A DNA stretch of 64,000 nt. It comes from Hofstenia miamia. Taxonomy: Eukaryota; Xenacoelomorpha; Acoela. The first letter of the stretch is position 1. Each line of letters starts with the position of its first letter. Made by a program: the position numbers and the translations under genes. Where the stretch lies: NCBI GenBank assembly GCA_004352715.1, contig SCFE01000088.1, positions 1,666,898 to 1,730,897 of the forward strand, read 5' to 3'. The notes below the pieces were generated by a model, which ran no database searches, was not told the origin of the DNA, and saw nothing but the letters and a program-made list of their open reading frames with translations. Below are positions 20,601 to 36,002 of the stretch, one piece after another.

Positions 20601-22164
20601 CCTTGAAAATATTTATTGGGTCATTTCCTGAAATACCCTGAATGCATTCCAATATTTGAGATCGAGTACGCTTAATTTCGTTCATTTCCTTCCAAACGGA
20701 AACTAATTGCCGATCTAAATGTTCCTGAATGTTAAAACTTATACCTCCGATTATCACTACATAATTTATAATAAAATAATGATAGCAATGCGATTTATTA
20801 TTAGGATATTGTGAATCTTAGGATTTAGATTCATTTCTAATGCTATATTTGGATTCAGATTCGAAAAATAATTCAGATTTGAGTTTTTAGGAATGTGTAC
20901 AATATATTTTCAAATTTCACTGTGAACAAGTTTCTGCTTTCGACCCATGCACTAATTCGAACGAATTCCGAATTTGGGCAATAAACCACAATGAATTTAC
21001 CATTTTAAATTTCATCTGTTCTTAATTGACCTAATACAATAAGATTCCGATTCGAAAAATATACTATTAAAAAGTTAATAGCTAAAATTATGCTATTCTA
21101 AAATAGAGGGCAAAATTAAGAAAAACTAAAACTGACAAAAACTGCTAAGACAAGTGAAGTTAATTCTTTAAAGTTCGCTTCTTTCACTGCTTCTGCTATT
21201 AGTAATATTATTATATAATGAGGCTTGTACACCACAGTGCATAAACTTAAATTTACTCACAGAGCACTTATAATATGTCTAGAAACAGCAATTATGCATA
21301 AAAGTGCACAAATTAGGCTGTTAGCATGTCAAGAAATTTGAATAATTTTAATTTCACACCACTAAGCGGAGGAAAACTCAATTTATTTGCTACAAAATAA
21401 GTGTTTTGCGATAATTCAATTGGCAAGTTCATTTCATGTTTTACAACAAAGTGAAATAGCGCGATTTAAACAAGAAAGATTATTCAGTAATAAATCATCG
21501 TAGATGGTTTTATAGATAAATAGGTTTTGGTGTAAAACGTGTTTGAAATAGACGATTTCCTGCGTTGGAAAGGTTGCTTGGTAGTCTTCTGGTGTGTAAA
21601 AAATCATATAAAAATCGATTTTTCTTCGGATTTTCATCATAAGATGAATTTTAACCGTTCCGAGCCCCACCTGTAGCTCAGAGCTGTAATCGTGCCTAAA
21701 ATTTTACGTTACTTAGCCGTGCCATTCTGTGCCCCAAATGAATGGAATACGCAAGTGTCTGAAACTCACAATTATTTTTTTCACAATTTTCCATTCATAA
21801 TATATTAAATGTAAATTCATGTTTAATAGTAGAAATGATTCTTACAAATAGATTTGCATAGAAATTACATTGCGGGAATTTTTAGAATACAACAACAATA
21901 TTCGTATTATCGTTATGCCACATTATTCCTGCTTGATTTTTTGCAGAATTTTACATCATTGTTTAGACTTAGAGATGTATTACATATTATGTTTTGCGAT
22001 TTTTTCGTGAGGCATATTTAGTACAAAACGAATAATTTAATACGCGTAATTTAATGTTTCTAAGTTTAGTTTATGTTATAATTAATACGTTATTTTTCTA
22101 TGCAGTAAGCGTTTTCTAATATATTAGTTCCTTTTATTTAAATGTTCATACTGCTAGAATAGCA
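20601..22164. other. noncoding, nothing recognised
   Basis: No exon or repeat identified. The 78-codon minus ORF at 21434-21670 has no known motif and lacks exon-like features. Confidence 0.55.
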
Positions 22165-22467
22165 TACTTTAAAAGTACATTACGCATTAAAACGCATCTA
22201 AACTCTTTGCAAGTCGGTAATTTCTTTAAATGTGCTTTACAGACGTGATAAGGTAATGTTTGAGATATAAAATTACGATTTTCTATTGAGCAACTTATAA
22301 TATGACATGATAATTTTATAAAAATGTTATTGTTCTATTAATTAAATGCTACGTTGTTATTAAATTTTAAACATTTTTATAATAAAATTTAAATTAGCTT
22401 CCATTTTGCGGTGTTTTTGCGTGTAATTTTGACGTTTCAAGTTATTCACGCACTAATTAACACGGGC
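22165..22467. mobile_element. MITE-like element, copy 2 (left end truncated)
   Basis: Similar over about 300 bases to the copy at 16040-16458, from actttaaaagtacattacgc to attaacacgggc. It lacks the first about 25 bases of the left terminal repeat. Confidence 0.7.
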
Positions 22468-22560
22468 AGCAGCTGAAAATATTTTTGTCAACTATTAGGA
22501 TAAATATTATGTCTTTATTTAAAACTGAATCCACTTGTCATTAAAGAGTTTTAAATTATA

Positions 22561-22562
<2 letters not shown>

Positions 22563-22599
<37 letters not shown>
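22563..22599. repeat. (AT)n microsatellite
   Basis: Perfect TA/AT run. Confidence 0.95.
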
Positions 22600-22600
<1 letters not shown>

Positions 22601-23420
22601 GTATCGTTATACATGCTGCGGACAAAACGCTGCACATTCTCATAGGATTCTCCTAATTTTCTATGCGTATGCGTAATTTAATACGAATTTCTAAATTCAT
22701 GTGAAATAGATTTAAATAATATTGAATTAATTGCGGTACACCAACTGAGCGGTTGCTATCTCTGAATAAGTTAAATATAAGAAGTATTGATAGCCAAATT
22801 TCAAATGAATTTTTATTGTTCTCTTCACAAAAGTTCGGAAATAGTGATATTTAAAAAAAATCATTATATATATAAGAAAATCTAAAATTCTGAGAAGTTC
22901 GAGATGTGTTACTTGCATTAAAGTCCATCTCCAGGACAGTATTAAGCGTGCACCTTGAGGCCTAAAAGAGCACAAAAAACAATCATGGAGGAAATCTCTA
23001 CTATTTCAATTCCTCTAAATACATTGATCATGGAGACATAAAAATTTGAGAAAACTACTGTAAAACTATCGAAATAACAAAATGACGCCATCAAACTAAT
23101 TTCAATTTCAAACGACTTGAAGGAAACTACAAAGTATTTTTAGTAAACCAAATAGTTTTGCTGTAGCATGTTCGGTTCATTTTCTATTATCATTTTAATT
23201 GTGAGAAGCTATTCCCTTAGCAAATCTCACATACATTGATATTCATACAATCTTACAATAAATAAACAGCAATTTGTCATAGTTGTATAATATTCTTGGG
23301 AAAGTTTACATACATTCTACTAACAGAGTTTTAAACTATCATACCTAAAGCTCAATCAAAATTATATGTATCTCAATCAGCTTTATATTTATAAATTCTA
23401 TATTCTCAATAGTTGAAGTG

Positions 23421-23458
<38 letters not shown>

Positions 23459-23583
23459 TGCAAGAAGTTTTTAATATAGTGTNTATAGTGTTGTGATATT
23501 AACTCAGTATGGAAAAATTTACAACTCTGGCTACAACAAAATAAACACGCTTACAACATTACAGTTTACTAACAACTAAAAAC
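22600..23583. other. downstream region / probable 3' UTR of the EGF receptor gene
   Basis: Lies beyond the stop codon on the minus strand. It contains (AT)n at 23425-23455 and a single-N join at 23483 with an 8-base overlap (tatagtgt) on both sides. The polyadenylation site is not determined; tttatt (AATAAA on the minus strand) occurs near 22807. Confidence 0.4.
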
Positions 23584-23751
23584 TTATTTGGGCATTGCAT
23601 ATGTATCAGGTGTTGCTTTGTGAGCAATTGAATATGCTCCTTCAGGTTCAGCGATGGCATAGTCAACATCATCAAAGGTGCTGCATGATGGCAGCTCAGT
23701 GTAAACATTTTCTGAACTTGAATGTTGAGAGTATGGTTTTTGAAAAGGATT
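23584..23751 (-). CDS. drpr-like: receptor exon 12: C-terminal tail and stop
   Basis: 55 codons plus TAA (23584-23586), phase 0 start after ttttag. It begins NPFQKPY (NPF is a known EH-domain-binding motif), then ENVYTEL (a YxxL half-ITAM), DYAIAE, GAYSIA and TYAMPK: five tyrosines in 55 residues. A canonical NPxY, present in CED-1, is not seen. It fits a kinase-regulated cytoplasmic tail. Confidence 0.85.
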   Translation of the reverse strand, partial: NPFQKPYSQHSSSENVYTELPSCSTFDDVDYAIAEPEGAYSIAHKATPDTYAMPK

Positions 23752-26700
23752 CTAAAATAAATATTATAAAAAGTATTAAATTGATGGATTTTTTATAATA
23801 TTACAGTTAAGGAAAAACCACAAGAAAATTTTACTTGGTGAAATGTTGCATGGAGTTGATTTTTGTTTATTTTTGTTAATAGAAATTCTCAAGGATGCAA
23901 TAAATCCTCATTTTTAAAATTTCAAATTTTCAGAATATTCTTTGTATTTTTTGTAATATTTTTAGCATGAATGATTTATTTGCAATAAAAAATGTTCTAT
24001 CCATATTTAAAATCTTGAATAAGTATTTGATAAAATAAGTTTAATCAAGCTGAGGTATTGGGCGGTAGTTGCCCTTTCCAAGTGCTTTTTTAGTTTGCTG
24101 GTATAAATTTAACATATAGCACTTATAATTATAGGAACTCCTTTATTATTAATGAGTGTGAATTTGAAGAAATACATTTTTTATTTTCTAACTACGGTAT
24201 CTGTCAACATCACACAAACATAAAGATGAAATGTGGTAGAAAATTGTAATATATCTGTAATATGTTGTTGTTTTATAGTTTGAATCCCATTATAGTAAGT
24301 GACGAAAAAGCCGCTGATGTAAAGTTTGTGCGCAATTCTGAGGTTTGGATTGGTTAAAATAAGAGATGAACATTGAATCAATTAGATTAAGTTTAAAATC
24401 AACGGGTTTAATTAAAATCATTTTCTAAATCCAATTTGAGAAAATAGATACTTATGAGTATTTATAAGAAGACTACTTACTGTGTTCGACCATGGATCAT
24501 CAAGGCATTTTGGAGGTAAAGTAACAATCATATCTTCAGGCGGAGGAGGTAAAAATTTTGTGGGGCTTCTCGGTATATGATCGAACCCATTTGACATAGT
24601 TTCAGGCTAAAAAATGAATCGGCATTTCAAATGTACAAGAAAAATAATGTTTTCAACGTTATCGTTTGGTACAACACTGGATGAAAAGTTGCGAATAATT
24701 TAGTAATTTCACTTTTTCAATTTAGCACTGCTGATGTCCATCACTGGGAGCTTTCAAAAACAAAAACCAATTGGATACGTACTACATTCCATTTAAAGAA
24801 GCTGACAATAGTTTCGAATAAACGATAAGTGACGTCCTTGGCTACGTGAAGTCAAGTTATAATTATGATTGTGTACAAGTGTACATAATTTCTCAAGTAT
24901 AATACAAATGAATTATATGTACCTGTCGAAGTGAACATCTTTCCGTTCCTGAATTAAAAAATGCAGATTCATCAAGGTGATTTCTTGATGAAGATCTGCA
25001 TTTCAAAGAAATGAAAACTGCCACAATGATCAGTAGGCCTAATAGTAAAAAGCCAAGAATAATAATAAAGTACATCGTAGTGTTGAATGGGGGGATTTCT
25101 ATATTGCTACCTAAATAATATTTCAAAATAAAGTATTATGCGATACTATTTTAATTCAAATAAGTAATAATAGCAAGATTTGGGTCTCTACAGAATTGAT
25201 TTGCCGATTCCCCATTCACCAATATTGATTGATGTAAGTTTACCCAAACGTAGTTTCTTACACGAAATCAAGAAATTCAATTGAATTGAATTTAGGTAAT
25301 GTCGAAACAACACAAAAGTTTATTCATTACATTTTTTACTTGTACGTATTTTTAATGAAATATTTAAATTTCACGAAATTCTGTCCAATGTTAATTTTAT
25401 ATATGCTAAATTTGAAATTTGTCTAGAAAACTGCTGTAAGATATTCAACAGTTTGAGAATCGCATACATTTAAATGCAATGCTTAATAATCATTTCTACT
25501 TATTGTAATTATGTGTAAATAGAAACCTGGTTGAAAACTCATTTTCGGACCCACTCACGTACTGGTCCCGTACACTTATATTGTATCAAGTTCGATCCCA
25601 ATTCAGTCTAGTGAAATTTAATCCTGTTACCACTGGTCTTAGTCTATTACAAAATCAAAGCAAATATTAGATCAAATTGGACCTAGTCCCAGATGACTTT
25701 AATTGAAAAACTATATCTTTTTTTAAATAGTCTTGTCGTAAAAAAATAGCAAAGCACAGTGGCATAGCCAGGTTAAAACTACAGAAAGGGCTGACACGTT
25801 TTTAGTTGAGATATTTGGTTTAATGATAATTGCTTGTTCATTATCTTTTGCAAAGATTTAAAAGTTAAGTGTATATGAATAAAAATAAAAGTAAAGAACT
25901 CAAAGTATATCAAATCAGTTCGTGTGTTTTCTTTCCAAACTTTTGTTAATCATTAGCATCAACTTTAGGGAGAGGTTCATTTTCAAAGGCAAAGTGAATC
26001 AAATTTTGCTTCTCAAAAGTAGAAGACGTATGTCATCTTGGAGAGTCTATTCTTGACAGTGAAGAGAAAACATATTCTCATTGCCCATTCGAAAACCCCA
26101 TGGGTGCTACGTTAAATTATAAAAATGGGTCGAACCAGCCCGGACCAGACCTGATGTATTTCAAGAATAATGACTCATAGGGAAGCCTGAACTCTTAGAA
26201 ATAGTAAACCTTGCATGTTAAGCTAACACCAACCCAAAATTAAATTGAAATAATGTCTTAATTATATACAGTGTGATAACAATAAATGTCTAAACTAAAT
26301 GCAATTTTGAAATTCTTCAATCTTCAAAAATCTATTCTGCTCACTGTTAAATTGTTATATAAATAATAAATTTCCATGTCCTAAAATATTCATGAATAAA
26401 TTTTCAAAATTCATTTAACAAATACATTATAATTTTTACAAACTAATATCAAGAAAGCTTTCACAATAATTTTTCAATATTTAAGAGATCTTGAAAACAA
26501 AATAATACAGAAGGTTTTATTTGTAAGTAGCTGCTCACAAATTATTGATGAAATCAGTTGTGGCGCACATATTTCAAATCAGCGTTCCACAAATGATGGT
26601 TAATGTTATATTATAAATTTACAATCATAGCCAAGTTGAAAGTGTGTATGTGATTGGTCACGAGTGATCTGCCACATTTTGGTAAAATGACCCAGATAGT

Positions 26701-27635
26701 TAGCGATATGACGTGATTTTGTAACTTTTCTTGCTATCAGCAATCACGTAGTCTAACCGTGCTTATAGTGTACTATCCTGCAGTCTAATCAAATTGCATT
26801 TGAAGGCATCCGTAATATACTTGTGATAAACATAGAAACGCATCGTTTGAATTAGAAATATTGCACAGTACTATTTCCTATTGCTTAAAAAATATATATC
26901 TAAATATTAATAATTGAAATTCTCAAACATTTGGGAAGTTTCAAATTTTCGAACTATTTTCTGAACTTTTTGTTGTGCAAACTTTAAAACCAAGTTCTCA
27001 AACTTTTCCTATGGAATCATTTAAACCAAGTTCTCAATCTTTAAATGGGAGATTTAAACCTACTTAACAAACAACTCAGATAACTAGGAGATACTTAGAC
27101 TTCAAAAAGTGTAGTTGATCAATGTCGGGGGGCGATGGGAGGCGATGGCCATGGCTAAGTTGCATGCCATAACTAAATTAAGATCCAAAAGAAACTTTTG
27201 CTGGCAGCATTTTGAAAAATTATTTCTGCTTTGTGTGGCAAATTTCAATAAATACCTGACACATCCTATCAGATTTAGAAGTATATTCAATTAATTACAA
27301 ATTTGCTATTTGAAAACCTAATATATAAATTTAATTGAAATATAAAAATTGAACGAATATATATTCATAAAACATTTAAGTTGATGCAAATGTTCTCTTC
27401 AGGCAGCATTAGTGCATTGAGGGACTGATAGGCGTTAGTATGAAAATAAATTCTGAATGTGCTAATCACTGCCGGGAAGTGTGTGTCAACACCTAAGATT
27501 ATTTATTCGTGTATTCCTGTAGAAAAGGCGTACATTATTTTTTCTTATTTAAAAAATTTAGTAACAATTATGCAAATGAAAATTGTTTTGACTTTCACAA
27601 CGCTCTGTATAGAGATAATGTGTTCATTTATAAAT

Positions 27636-27681
<46 letters not shown>

Positions 27682-30600
27682 CATTTCAATTGTTCATATT
27701 TGTAATAACTTACTAACAATCTTACAGCCTTCTTCCCAATGACAAAACATCTCTCTGCTGCAATTACAAACTTGCTTACAGTCTTTTCCGTAATAATTCG
27801 AATGACATTCTAAATGAAATTGAATAAAATAAAGTTATTGACCATTAAAAATGTTGTTTCAGGTCATCAATTCTATTAGAAAAATTCTCACAATATAATA
27901 AATATAAAGCCCCAAAATGATTTCCATTGCAAAAACAATATCATGCCGTTTTCAAAAAATTAATTATTTATTTTTTAGAGAATACACATAAAATCTTCTA
28001 ACTTCCCTAGTTGTTGTTTCAATTTTATGATTCAAATGTATTGAATATTCCATTACAAATACAAAACATTTGCATAATCTTAGAAAACTCTTCAAAAAAT
28101 AATAGTTATTTGCATTCTTGGAAGTTTACTAAAAAACTTTTTTCAAGATTTTTCGTGGATTTCTTTCAAAGATCTTGAACATTTTTCAAAGGAAGTTCAC
28201 TATGAATTTGTTGGTCCTTTTCCTTTAAAAATTTTAAATATTTCTTGAAAGATATTGCTATGATATTATGCTATTAAAAAACTACTAATAATATAATTTC
28301 GAGTCAGGGCGACTACTCAAATCGAGTGCCCCAATAGAAACTTCTAGTAATCCAGGACCTTTAGTGTCAAAGAATAAAAAATAGGTGATTCGTACTCTAA
28401 AGCTTTGTTGTATGCAATTTTGCCTTACCTTCTTAAATTTTTGTGAACAACATCCACGTTAATAATTATTGCTTAATTAAATTAAGTTTCTAAGAAATAT
28501 CAAATTATCATATCATATTTCTATTTGACAGTCAATGTATTATTAATTTCCGCTTCTAGTGATTACCACACTTTTGTCATTTCTAATAAAAGGCAATATC
28601 TACTAGAAGATACAACCTGAAATGAACTAGCCATACTGCTTTCAATTGTGATAACACCAAAATTATTGATTTTCATTTTTTCCTAAAAAAAGTTTACTGC
28701 ATAGCACAAAAAATTTCTACTATTAATCCACCATTTGCTGCATTTTAGATTAGAGAAGCTAAAGGGTATCCAACTTTTTATCACATTTTAGGTCTTTGTA
28801 AAAGCATGTGGAATTGAAACTAACCTTAGCACATGTGTATAGGTAATTGTTAAAACAGAAATATAGAAGAATTGCTGTGTTATTTTTCCATATTGAGTTA
28901 TATATATTGACTGGTCAGTTTTATTCTTGATTTGACTTCCTCAAAATTAAAATCCATTAATACACCTTCTAATTCTCCTCTTTTGCATGTGTTCTTCACA
29001 CTCCATCCACCAGCATACATTTCTGCATTAAATATCACTAATAATTTTAAATAAACTTAATAAATGGTATAGGTGGAGAATTTGCTTCAATAGAAACTGT
29101 ATTTCAAAGTTTATAATATAATAATTGTTGAGCTTGTGGCATGTGCTATTGCAAGGTCAGTCCTAAATATCGTTTTGCTTATTAGTAATCAATGAGGCAG
29201 ATATTCTATAGTTGCAGAGAAATTTATTGTTTTTAGAATTCCCATACATTTCTTATTGGAGAGACCACTTTTTGTTGAAAAAATTTGCTTCTTCTGTTTA
29301 TTAGTCAATTTATGGAACACATGTTGTCTTTTCTATTTTTCTTGCTGTGATGGTACAAGGCGATATTCTATTAACTGTATTTCAATGGTATTTCTTTGGA
29401 ATAAAGTGCTTACATGTTTTGGCAGGAACGTGCCTAGGCCAATAATATCTCACAACCAAAAATATCTTACAACAAACTTCAAACTGTGACTAATTAAATA
29501 TAACTACAAAGATGTATTGTGAAGATTGTGTAAGAAAACCGAGCGTATTCTCTTATGGCATGAACCTAGAAAATATACATATTCAGTCAAGTATTTATGC
29601 TGGAGAAGTTACAGTCATGTCAGTATAAAAGTAGGTTCCATTAAAAAAGTGATACAATTAATGTTGGACACTCTTTATATTTCACTCAAATTGAAATTGA
29701 TAGATATTTATTTTGTTGGTATATATCAAAAAGAAACACTATGTTCTTATAAAGTAGTATGCCAGTTCCAAGAAACTTGTATTTTAAGAAATTCTGAATA
29801 TCTAATGTAAACTCAATTCAGATTGTTATATATTTTCTTGAATTTAGACAGTTCTTGAATAAATAGTCATCTGAAATTGATTATTTCATAGTTCAAACTG
29901 TTTATTTGATTACTTAGTTTGCTAAAATCTCACTCATACACATAAAACGTAGCTCCATGTCGTGATTGAATGACACTATCTGGAGAATGAATTCTTAGTC
30001 AAGAATTTTATGATGTCAGCTTCATGAATTTTAGTACCTTAAATGAATCTGAATTGTGCTAAGCAATGAAAGAATGCGAACTTTTTTACCATTTACAAAA
30101 ATGTTTTGGTTGGAAAGAAGTCTTGTTCATTTCCTTAGTGATACTGATAAACAGATTGACTTGGTACATGAGAAATATTGTATTGTGAATTATTTCATCG
30201 AATAGAAACAATCCAATTCAATGCTATCTAAATATTTCAAGAATCTTTCAGCAATGAGCAACATTTTATTTACAAAGATTTCAAAAACTCGTTACAAGTA
30301 GTAGTAATAATTTTTTAGCATCGCTATAGTCATTCAAATTATGAATTATTTTTCAGTTGCTCACAATTACAATACTTTATACTGATTTTTGCTTCATCAG
30401 GTATTACTGAAATTTCTTATACATAATGATATTTGTAATTATCAAGGGTGACTGTAATTATAGTTAGCAAAAATTTAATTATTTGTAATCTTAAATCTTC
30501 TAGCAATTTAATTACCAAAGTGTAAAGATATATTATATTGGAACATTCTTGAAATATTCCATTGCTGCATAAGTAAGGATGCGAAGCATGACTTGTTGTA

Positions 30601-33600
30601 ACTTCTACGAAAAACGATTGTCATGAAAATGCACTCTCATATCAATTTTGAAAATGAGAATTTTTTCAATACTTATATACATGTGTACTTTGCGAAATAA
30701 GTATCAAATTTGTATCATCTTTGTTAGTATGAAGGGGTAGGAGATGCCGCAATTAAGATAGTCTAAGTTGTTAAATTTAATGCGTTTAAAGAAACATGTG
30801 ACTGCATGAATGCTAAGTAGATACATTGATTTACGGGTCGGAGATTCGTGAATGAATATAACAATTTATTATCACTGAAGGAATGATTTCGTTGGAGCTT
30901 GTTCCATATGCAAATGCTTTATACACCAACGGTTGGATATTGGAGTAAGATGGCGCAACCAATCAAACATCCTGTGAAACAAAAAAATTCATGTTTCAAA
31001 ACGACATTCAAATTCTGCAGATTTTAATCCGTTAGAAACCGTGTGGATTATCCTCAAGAACATCATGGAAAACAAAATTCCACTTACAAACGCGGTGATT
31101 TACAATCGCAACTAGCAAACAATGGAAAATCTATAAAAATGAAACAATGGGTTCGTAGCAAATTCATTTTGCTATTACTCTCATTTTTCTGTTTGTAAAT
31201 ATGTTCATCCGCTTGTCTGTAAAACCCTCCTAAGTCCCATTTTTTTGAGAAAAGCTATACATTTTTTCATAAAATTTACTAGCATATACTAAAACATCAT
31301 TTATTAAAAACTTACTATCATTGCAGTGTTTGCCTGTATAACCAGGATCACATGTACAAGAGCCATTGACTTGATTACATTTCGAATGTTTACTGCAAAG
31401 ACATGAGTCCTCACAGAGGTAACCATATCTTCCTTTAGGACAATTTCTAATCTCACATAACTTTCCTGAGAAGTACTTTAGGCATCTAAGAAGTAAACGA
31501 ATAAAATAAGCTGACCTATCTAATGGTGAACGATTATTCCCATTCTTATCATCTGAATGAAATGTTATGCAATGCTTTTGTCCACTCTACTTTAATTAAT
31601 ATACATGATCACGGATGTAGTTGTTTGTGACCATACTCATTAGAATTAAGCTCTTTGTTAAGTGAACACAAAACATTTTTGTGGATGAAAAATATAATAA
31701 TTTACTTTTTAACTTGAAACGAGGCAAAGTTGCACAGCATTCAAATTTCTAAAATGCTTTAATAGACACAATTATCCTATTAGAAATATTTCAAAGACTA
31801 TTAAATGAGCTTTCAAAACTAATGAAGAAAAACCAATACGTGTATAAGTATGTTGCAACCACGACAGGATTTTGTGATACAGAAAATTAGCAACTAAATT
31901 ATCATATTGCATACACTTCTAACTTCATAGCATTCTCCTCAGATGATAAGGATAATAATAAATAGTAAGCCTTATTTGTGTCACAATGAATATCAATAAT
32001 AAAAATAATAAAATATATTGTAAAAAGCATTAGACATTTTAAGCAATTGTTCCCAAAATAGATTTTAAATGGGTAGGGTCTGGTCTGGTCCAATTCCTTT
32101 GATCCGTTTACAACTCTGATATGTAATATAGCAAATGTTTGAATATTACTAATGATTAGGGCACGAAAATCTAAATAATGTCAAAGCTTTTGTTTTGACC
32201 AAAAACACTTTGCAAAATTTGCTTTAGCATGAGAATGCCAGTTTTACAATTACTTAGTATTTATTTCGACACACTCCACCATTGTGCAATCGATCTATGG
32301 AATAAACTACATTACGAATCGCGATCAGAAACAATTATAGAAAATTCAGAAAAAAATTTCAAAATTTTTGTCAAAAAACAGCTAATTCTAAGAGATATTA
32401 ACACGTTTTGCGCATTCCAAATCAAGTATAATGCATACATACACAAGCACAAATATACGCAAGCATATAACCACTAATATTTATGTTATTTACATATTTT
32501 TACTATAGTGTAGTTTCTAGACTTTGTAATGTACATTACTTTATGCAATAAATTGCTTTAACTTTTATTATTATCCAGGCCTTACAAAATTATGGAATAA
32601 CATCCAAATAGATATAAGGACAACGAATAAAAAATAACATATAGAAGAAAATCCAACCACAAACCCATACATTTATATTATATATATATATATATATATA
32701 TAAATATTATTTTGTAAATAGCTCGTAGTTTATAGTGTTGTACTAGTCCCCTTCAGAACTAAATTTGCATTGACTCATTAATATTTGTAATATTATTGTT
32801 GTTATTGATAGTATCATTAACGAAAATGCGTAAAATTATTAAAAAATATGTTATATTTTGCACACTATTCAGGTACCTCAACCTAAAGTTTTCGCAAAAT
32901 AGAATTTCACTCACTGGCATTTCCCTGTAGCACTGTTGCAATTCATCTCATTTTTGCATTGACATTTATTAGCACAGTTTTTGCCCCATTCTCCTGGTTC
33001 GCATGTGTTCTGACATTGTTCACCAATATACCCAAATTTACATTCACATTTTCCAGTTGTCGAAGAACAGTGTCCATCATTGTAGCAAATTGGACAGTCA
33101 TATGTGCAATTCTTTCCATATTTCAAATTTGGACATGGTTCATTGCAAAGTCTTCCCTAAACAAACCTAATATATAAAATATTCAACTAAAAACGTTGAA
33201 ACAAGCCACATATTGATTGCCAGCAGTTTGGGGTACAATAAGTAATTGATTAATATAAAATATGCTGCTAATTTTCAAACAGTTATTCGATGGAATCAGA
33301 ACTGTAGCTACAGGGTGTTAGGGGTGCACAGTCTTGGTAAAATATTAGCCTACATCTAAAGGAATACCGAAATTCCTATCAACCCATCATAATTGCGTGT
33401 AGACCGCCCTTAGGTCACAATGCTGGTTACGGGTCCTGCCTATAATTTGTGCACCTCTATCAACATATTGTCAAGTGATTGCGAAGTGAAAACAGTAATT
33501 TTAATAAATCGTTCGAAAAAGAAAACTGATTGTTTTGTCAAAGCAAAAAGTCATTGCTTTTCAAAATTGCATAACTATTCTGTTGACGAATGTTTTTTTG

Positions 33601-35957
33601 GAATATTGCATTGAATTATAAATGAAGTTTCAAATGGCTACTATCAAATATTTAAAGACATGTACCAAAAAAGAATGATATTAGACCAATTAAAAATACA
33701 TTTGACAAATTCAAAACAACAAATCTCTGGGCTAAGTGTTACTTTCGGATTTTGGATAGCAGCATGAGTTCATGATTTATACTTTTAAGTTTTTCCAATA
33801 AACAATAGAAAAAGAAAAGAAATTCATAGACAAGGTAAAGTTAAAAGGTAACAAATTTCAGGTCTAATTGGAAGAAGATTAGGATAAAATTTTCAAAAAA
33901 TAAAATTCCCATGCTAAACAAAATTCATTATGAAATCTCATATATTATAATAAACGATATATAATATTATTTAATAAAATTTGTGAAATTACGGTACACA
34001 AATAGAATCATTAAGAGCAAAAACTTTTAAATGTGCAGCATCGAGAAACAGTAAGGTTAGATATATATTTATAATGTTCAAATTATTAAAGCTTGATGTC
34101 AAATATTTGATTTTAAATTTGTTGTTTATTATGAATAGATAAATGTTTTAAATATTTATTTTACACAATATCATTTAAAGCAAAACGTTTCAATAATCAT
34201 AGGAATGTTTAAAATTTCTAAGTCTTCGCTTTTAATTTTGAAAACAAATACCTACATCAATTGATGGCCAGTGAGTAAGGTGTTTGATTCCTCATTTTAG
34301 CAAATTCATCTGAAAATCTCCAGGACATGGTTACAGTAGGCTTTGGCTGAACACATCTGGTGTTGAAAAATAAACGAATGAACAATTTACATTATGATTT
34401 TTCATCTGATTTCAAATTACATTTTCTGCGCACCTATGTTCTGCTCTTTAATGTTATTCTTTTTTGATGTGCTACATAGGAATTATTATGTTTTATTATA
34501 TTTCACAGTTTTCAAAAGCAAATCTACAGGTATAAAAACAAATGTTTTTTCTCATAAATAAAAAGTATCCTTAGGAAGCCGCTGGTGCAAGTAAAACTCG
34601 TACTTGATGTCGGTTGCCACCTATTTACTAATGGGATATTTCAAAAATTATATTGATATAGGATGACATATTAAATGGAGCAAAATCATTTCCATTAAAT
34701 TTTCATATTTATTAACCTAGCAAATGGAAATATTGAACATATTTTTTGTATAGAAGTGTATTACCATAAATCCTGGTTCACAGTCGCATTCTCCCTTATT
34801 GTGTGTGCAGTGTCCATTGAAACATTTGCAATCTTCTTCACAGTTTACACCAGTTTGTCCTTTTGGACATTTGTGTTGACATCTAAATGATAAAATTTCA
34901 ATGTTAATGTTCATTGAACATACAATAATTTTGGTAGTTTTTATGCATAACCCATTTAAACTGAATTCATAATTAAAATTTTATGAAAAATAACTATATA
35001 TATATAATGCTATTTTCACAAATACTCTTTTCTAAACTGTTTTTGAAGGTGGTCATTACAGTCATTTGCACCATTGTGGTCGTGATAGATGGCTGCAGTG
35101 GAAGGTCCCATTCAAAAGGAACAGATGAACATACTGAAATTACATGTACACTGAACACAGAATTTATTTGAATCAGGAAATTTGAAATATTAAAAACAAT
35201 CTGCTTACTTGCTTCTGAAATTAAGTATTCCTACTAAGATTGAAATGCAAATTTTGTCATATAAAGGAAGTATTAGTAACCTTCACCAAAATTTTATCTG
35301 TTTGACACAACTTCAAATTTTAAAACGCATTTTATTTAATCAACAACTTATTAAAACTATATTTATTTAATAATGCTTGTACTCTTTCCAATTTATAATT
35401 GTATGATTATAAAGCAATAACGTATTTTTCATTCTACTATATGTTATTGTTATATGTTCTTAGAATCTTTTAGGCGTATGGAAAACGAAACTGGTAAATA
35501 TATAATTTAAAATTTTTCACAATTTCTTCAAAAAATTATTTATGTTAATGCAATTCCCACAAAAAAAAATATTTGAAACTAATCTTTTTCATATTGCCAA
35601 AATAATTCACTTGGCACTAAGCAGGTAACCAGGGAATGCTGTTTTTAACATGTTTAATTAGCAAATGAGTGCAAAACTAATTCCTACCTGTTGCCTTCAA
35701 AACCATATTTGCAAAGACATTCTCCTGTTACCCTATCACAACCTTCTGAATTTTCTTCATTGCATTGGCATTTGTACTTGCAGTTGCTTCCATATCGAAA
35801 TTTTTCGCATTTTTTGGAACAGTCTTTTTCGTAACCAGGTCTACAAATACAACTACCAGTTTCACGATGACATTTTAACAAATTTGATCTGTTACAATGG
35901 CATGCCTCAAGGCAACCCTCACCATACCAGCCAACAGAGCAATCTAAAATTGAATTG

Positions 35958-36002
<45 letters not shown>

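Larger units (their letters stand above)
31486..32914 (-). other. receptor intron 7
   Basis: 1.4 kb with a LINE 3' end on the plus strand (32229-32575) and (AT)n at 32676-32702. Confidence 0.65.

Noticed and set aside
25555-25620. B-box-like aagttcgatccc
   Set aside because: No partner A box and no tRNA-like folding; isolated match.
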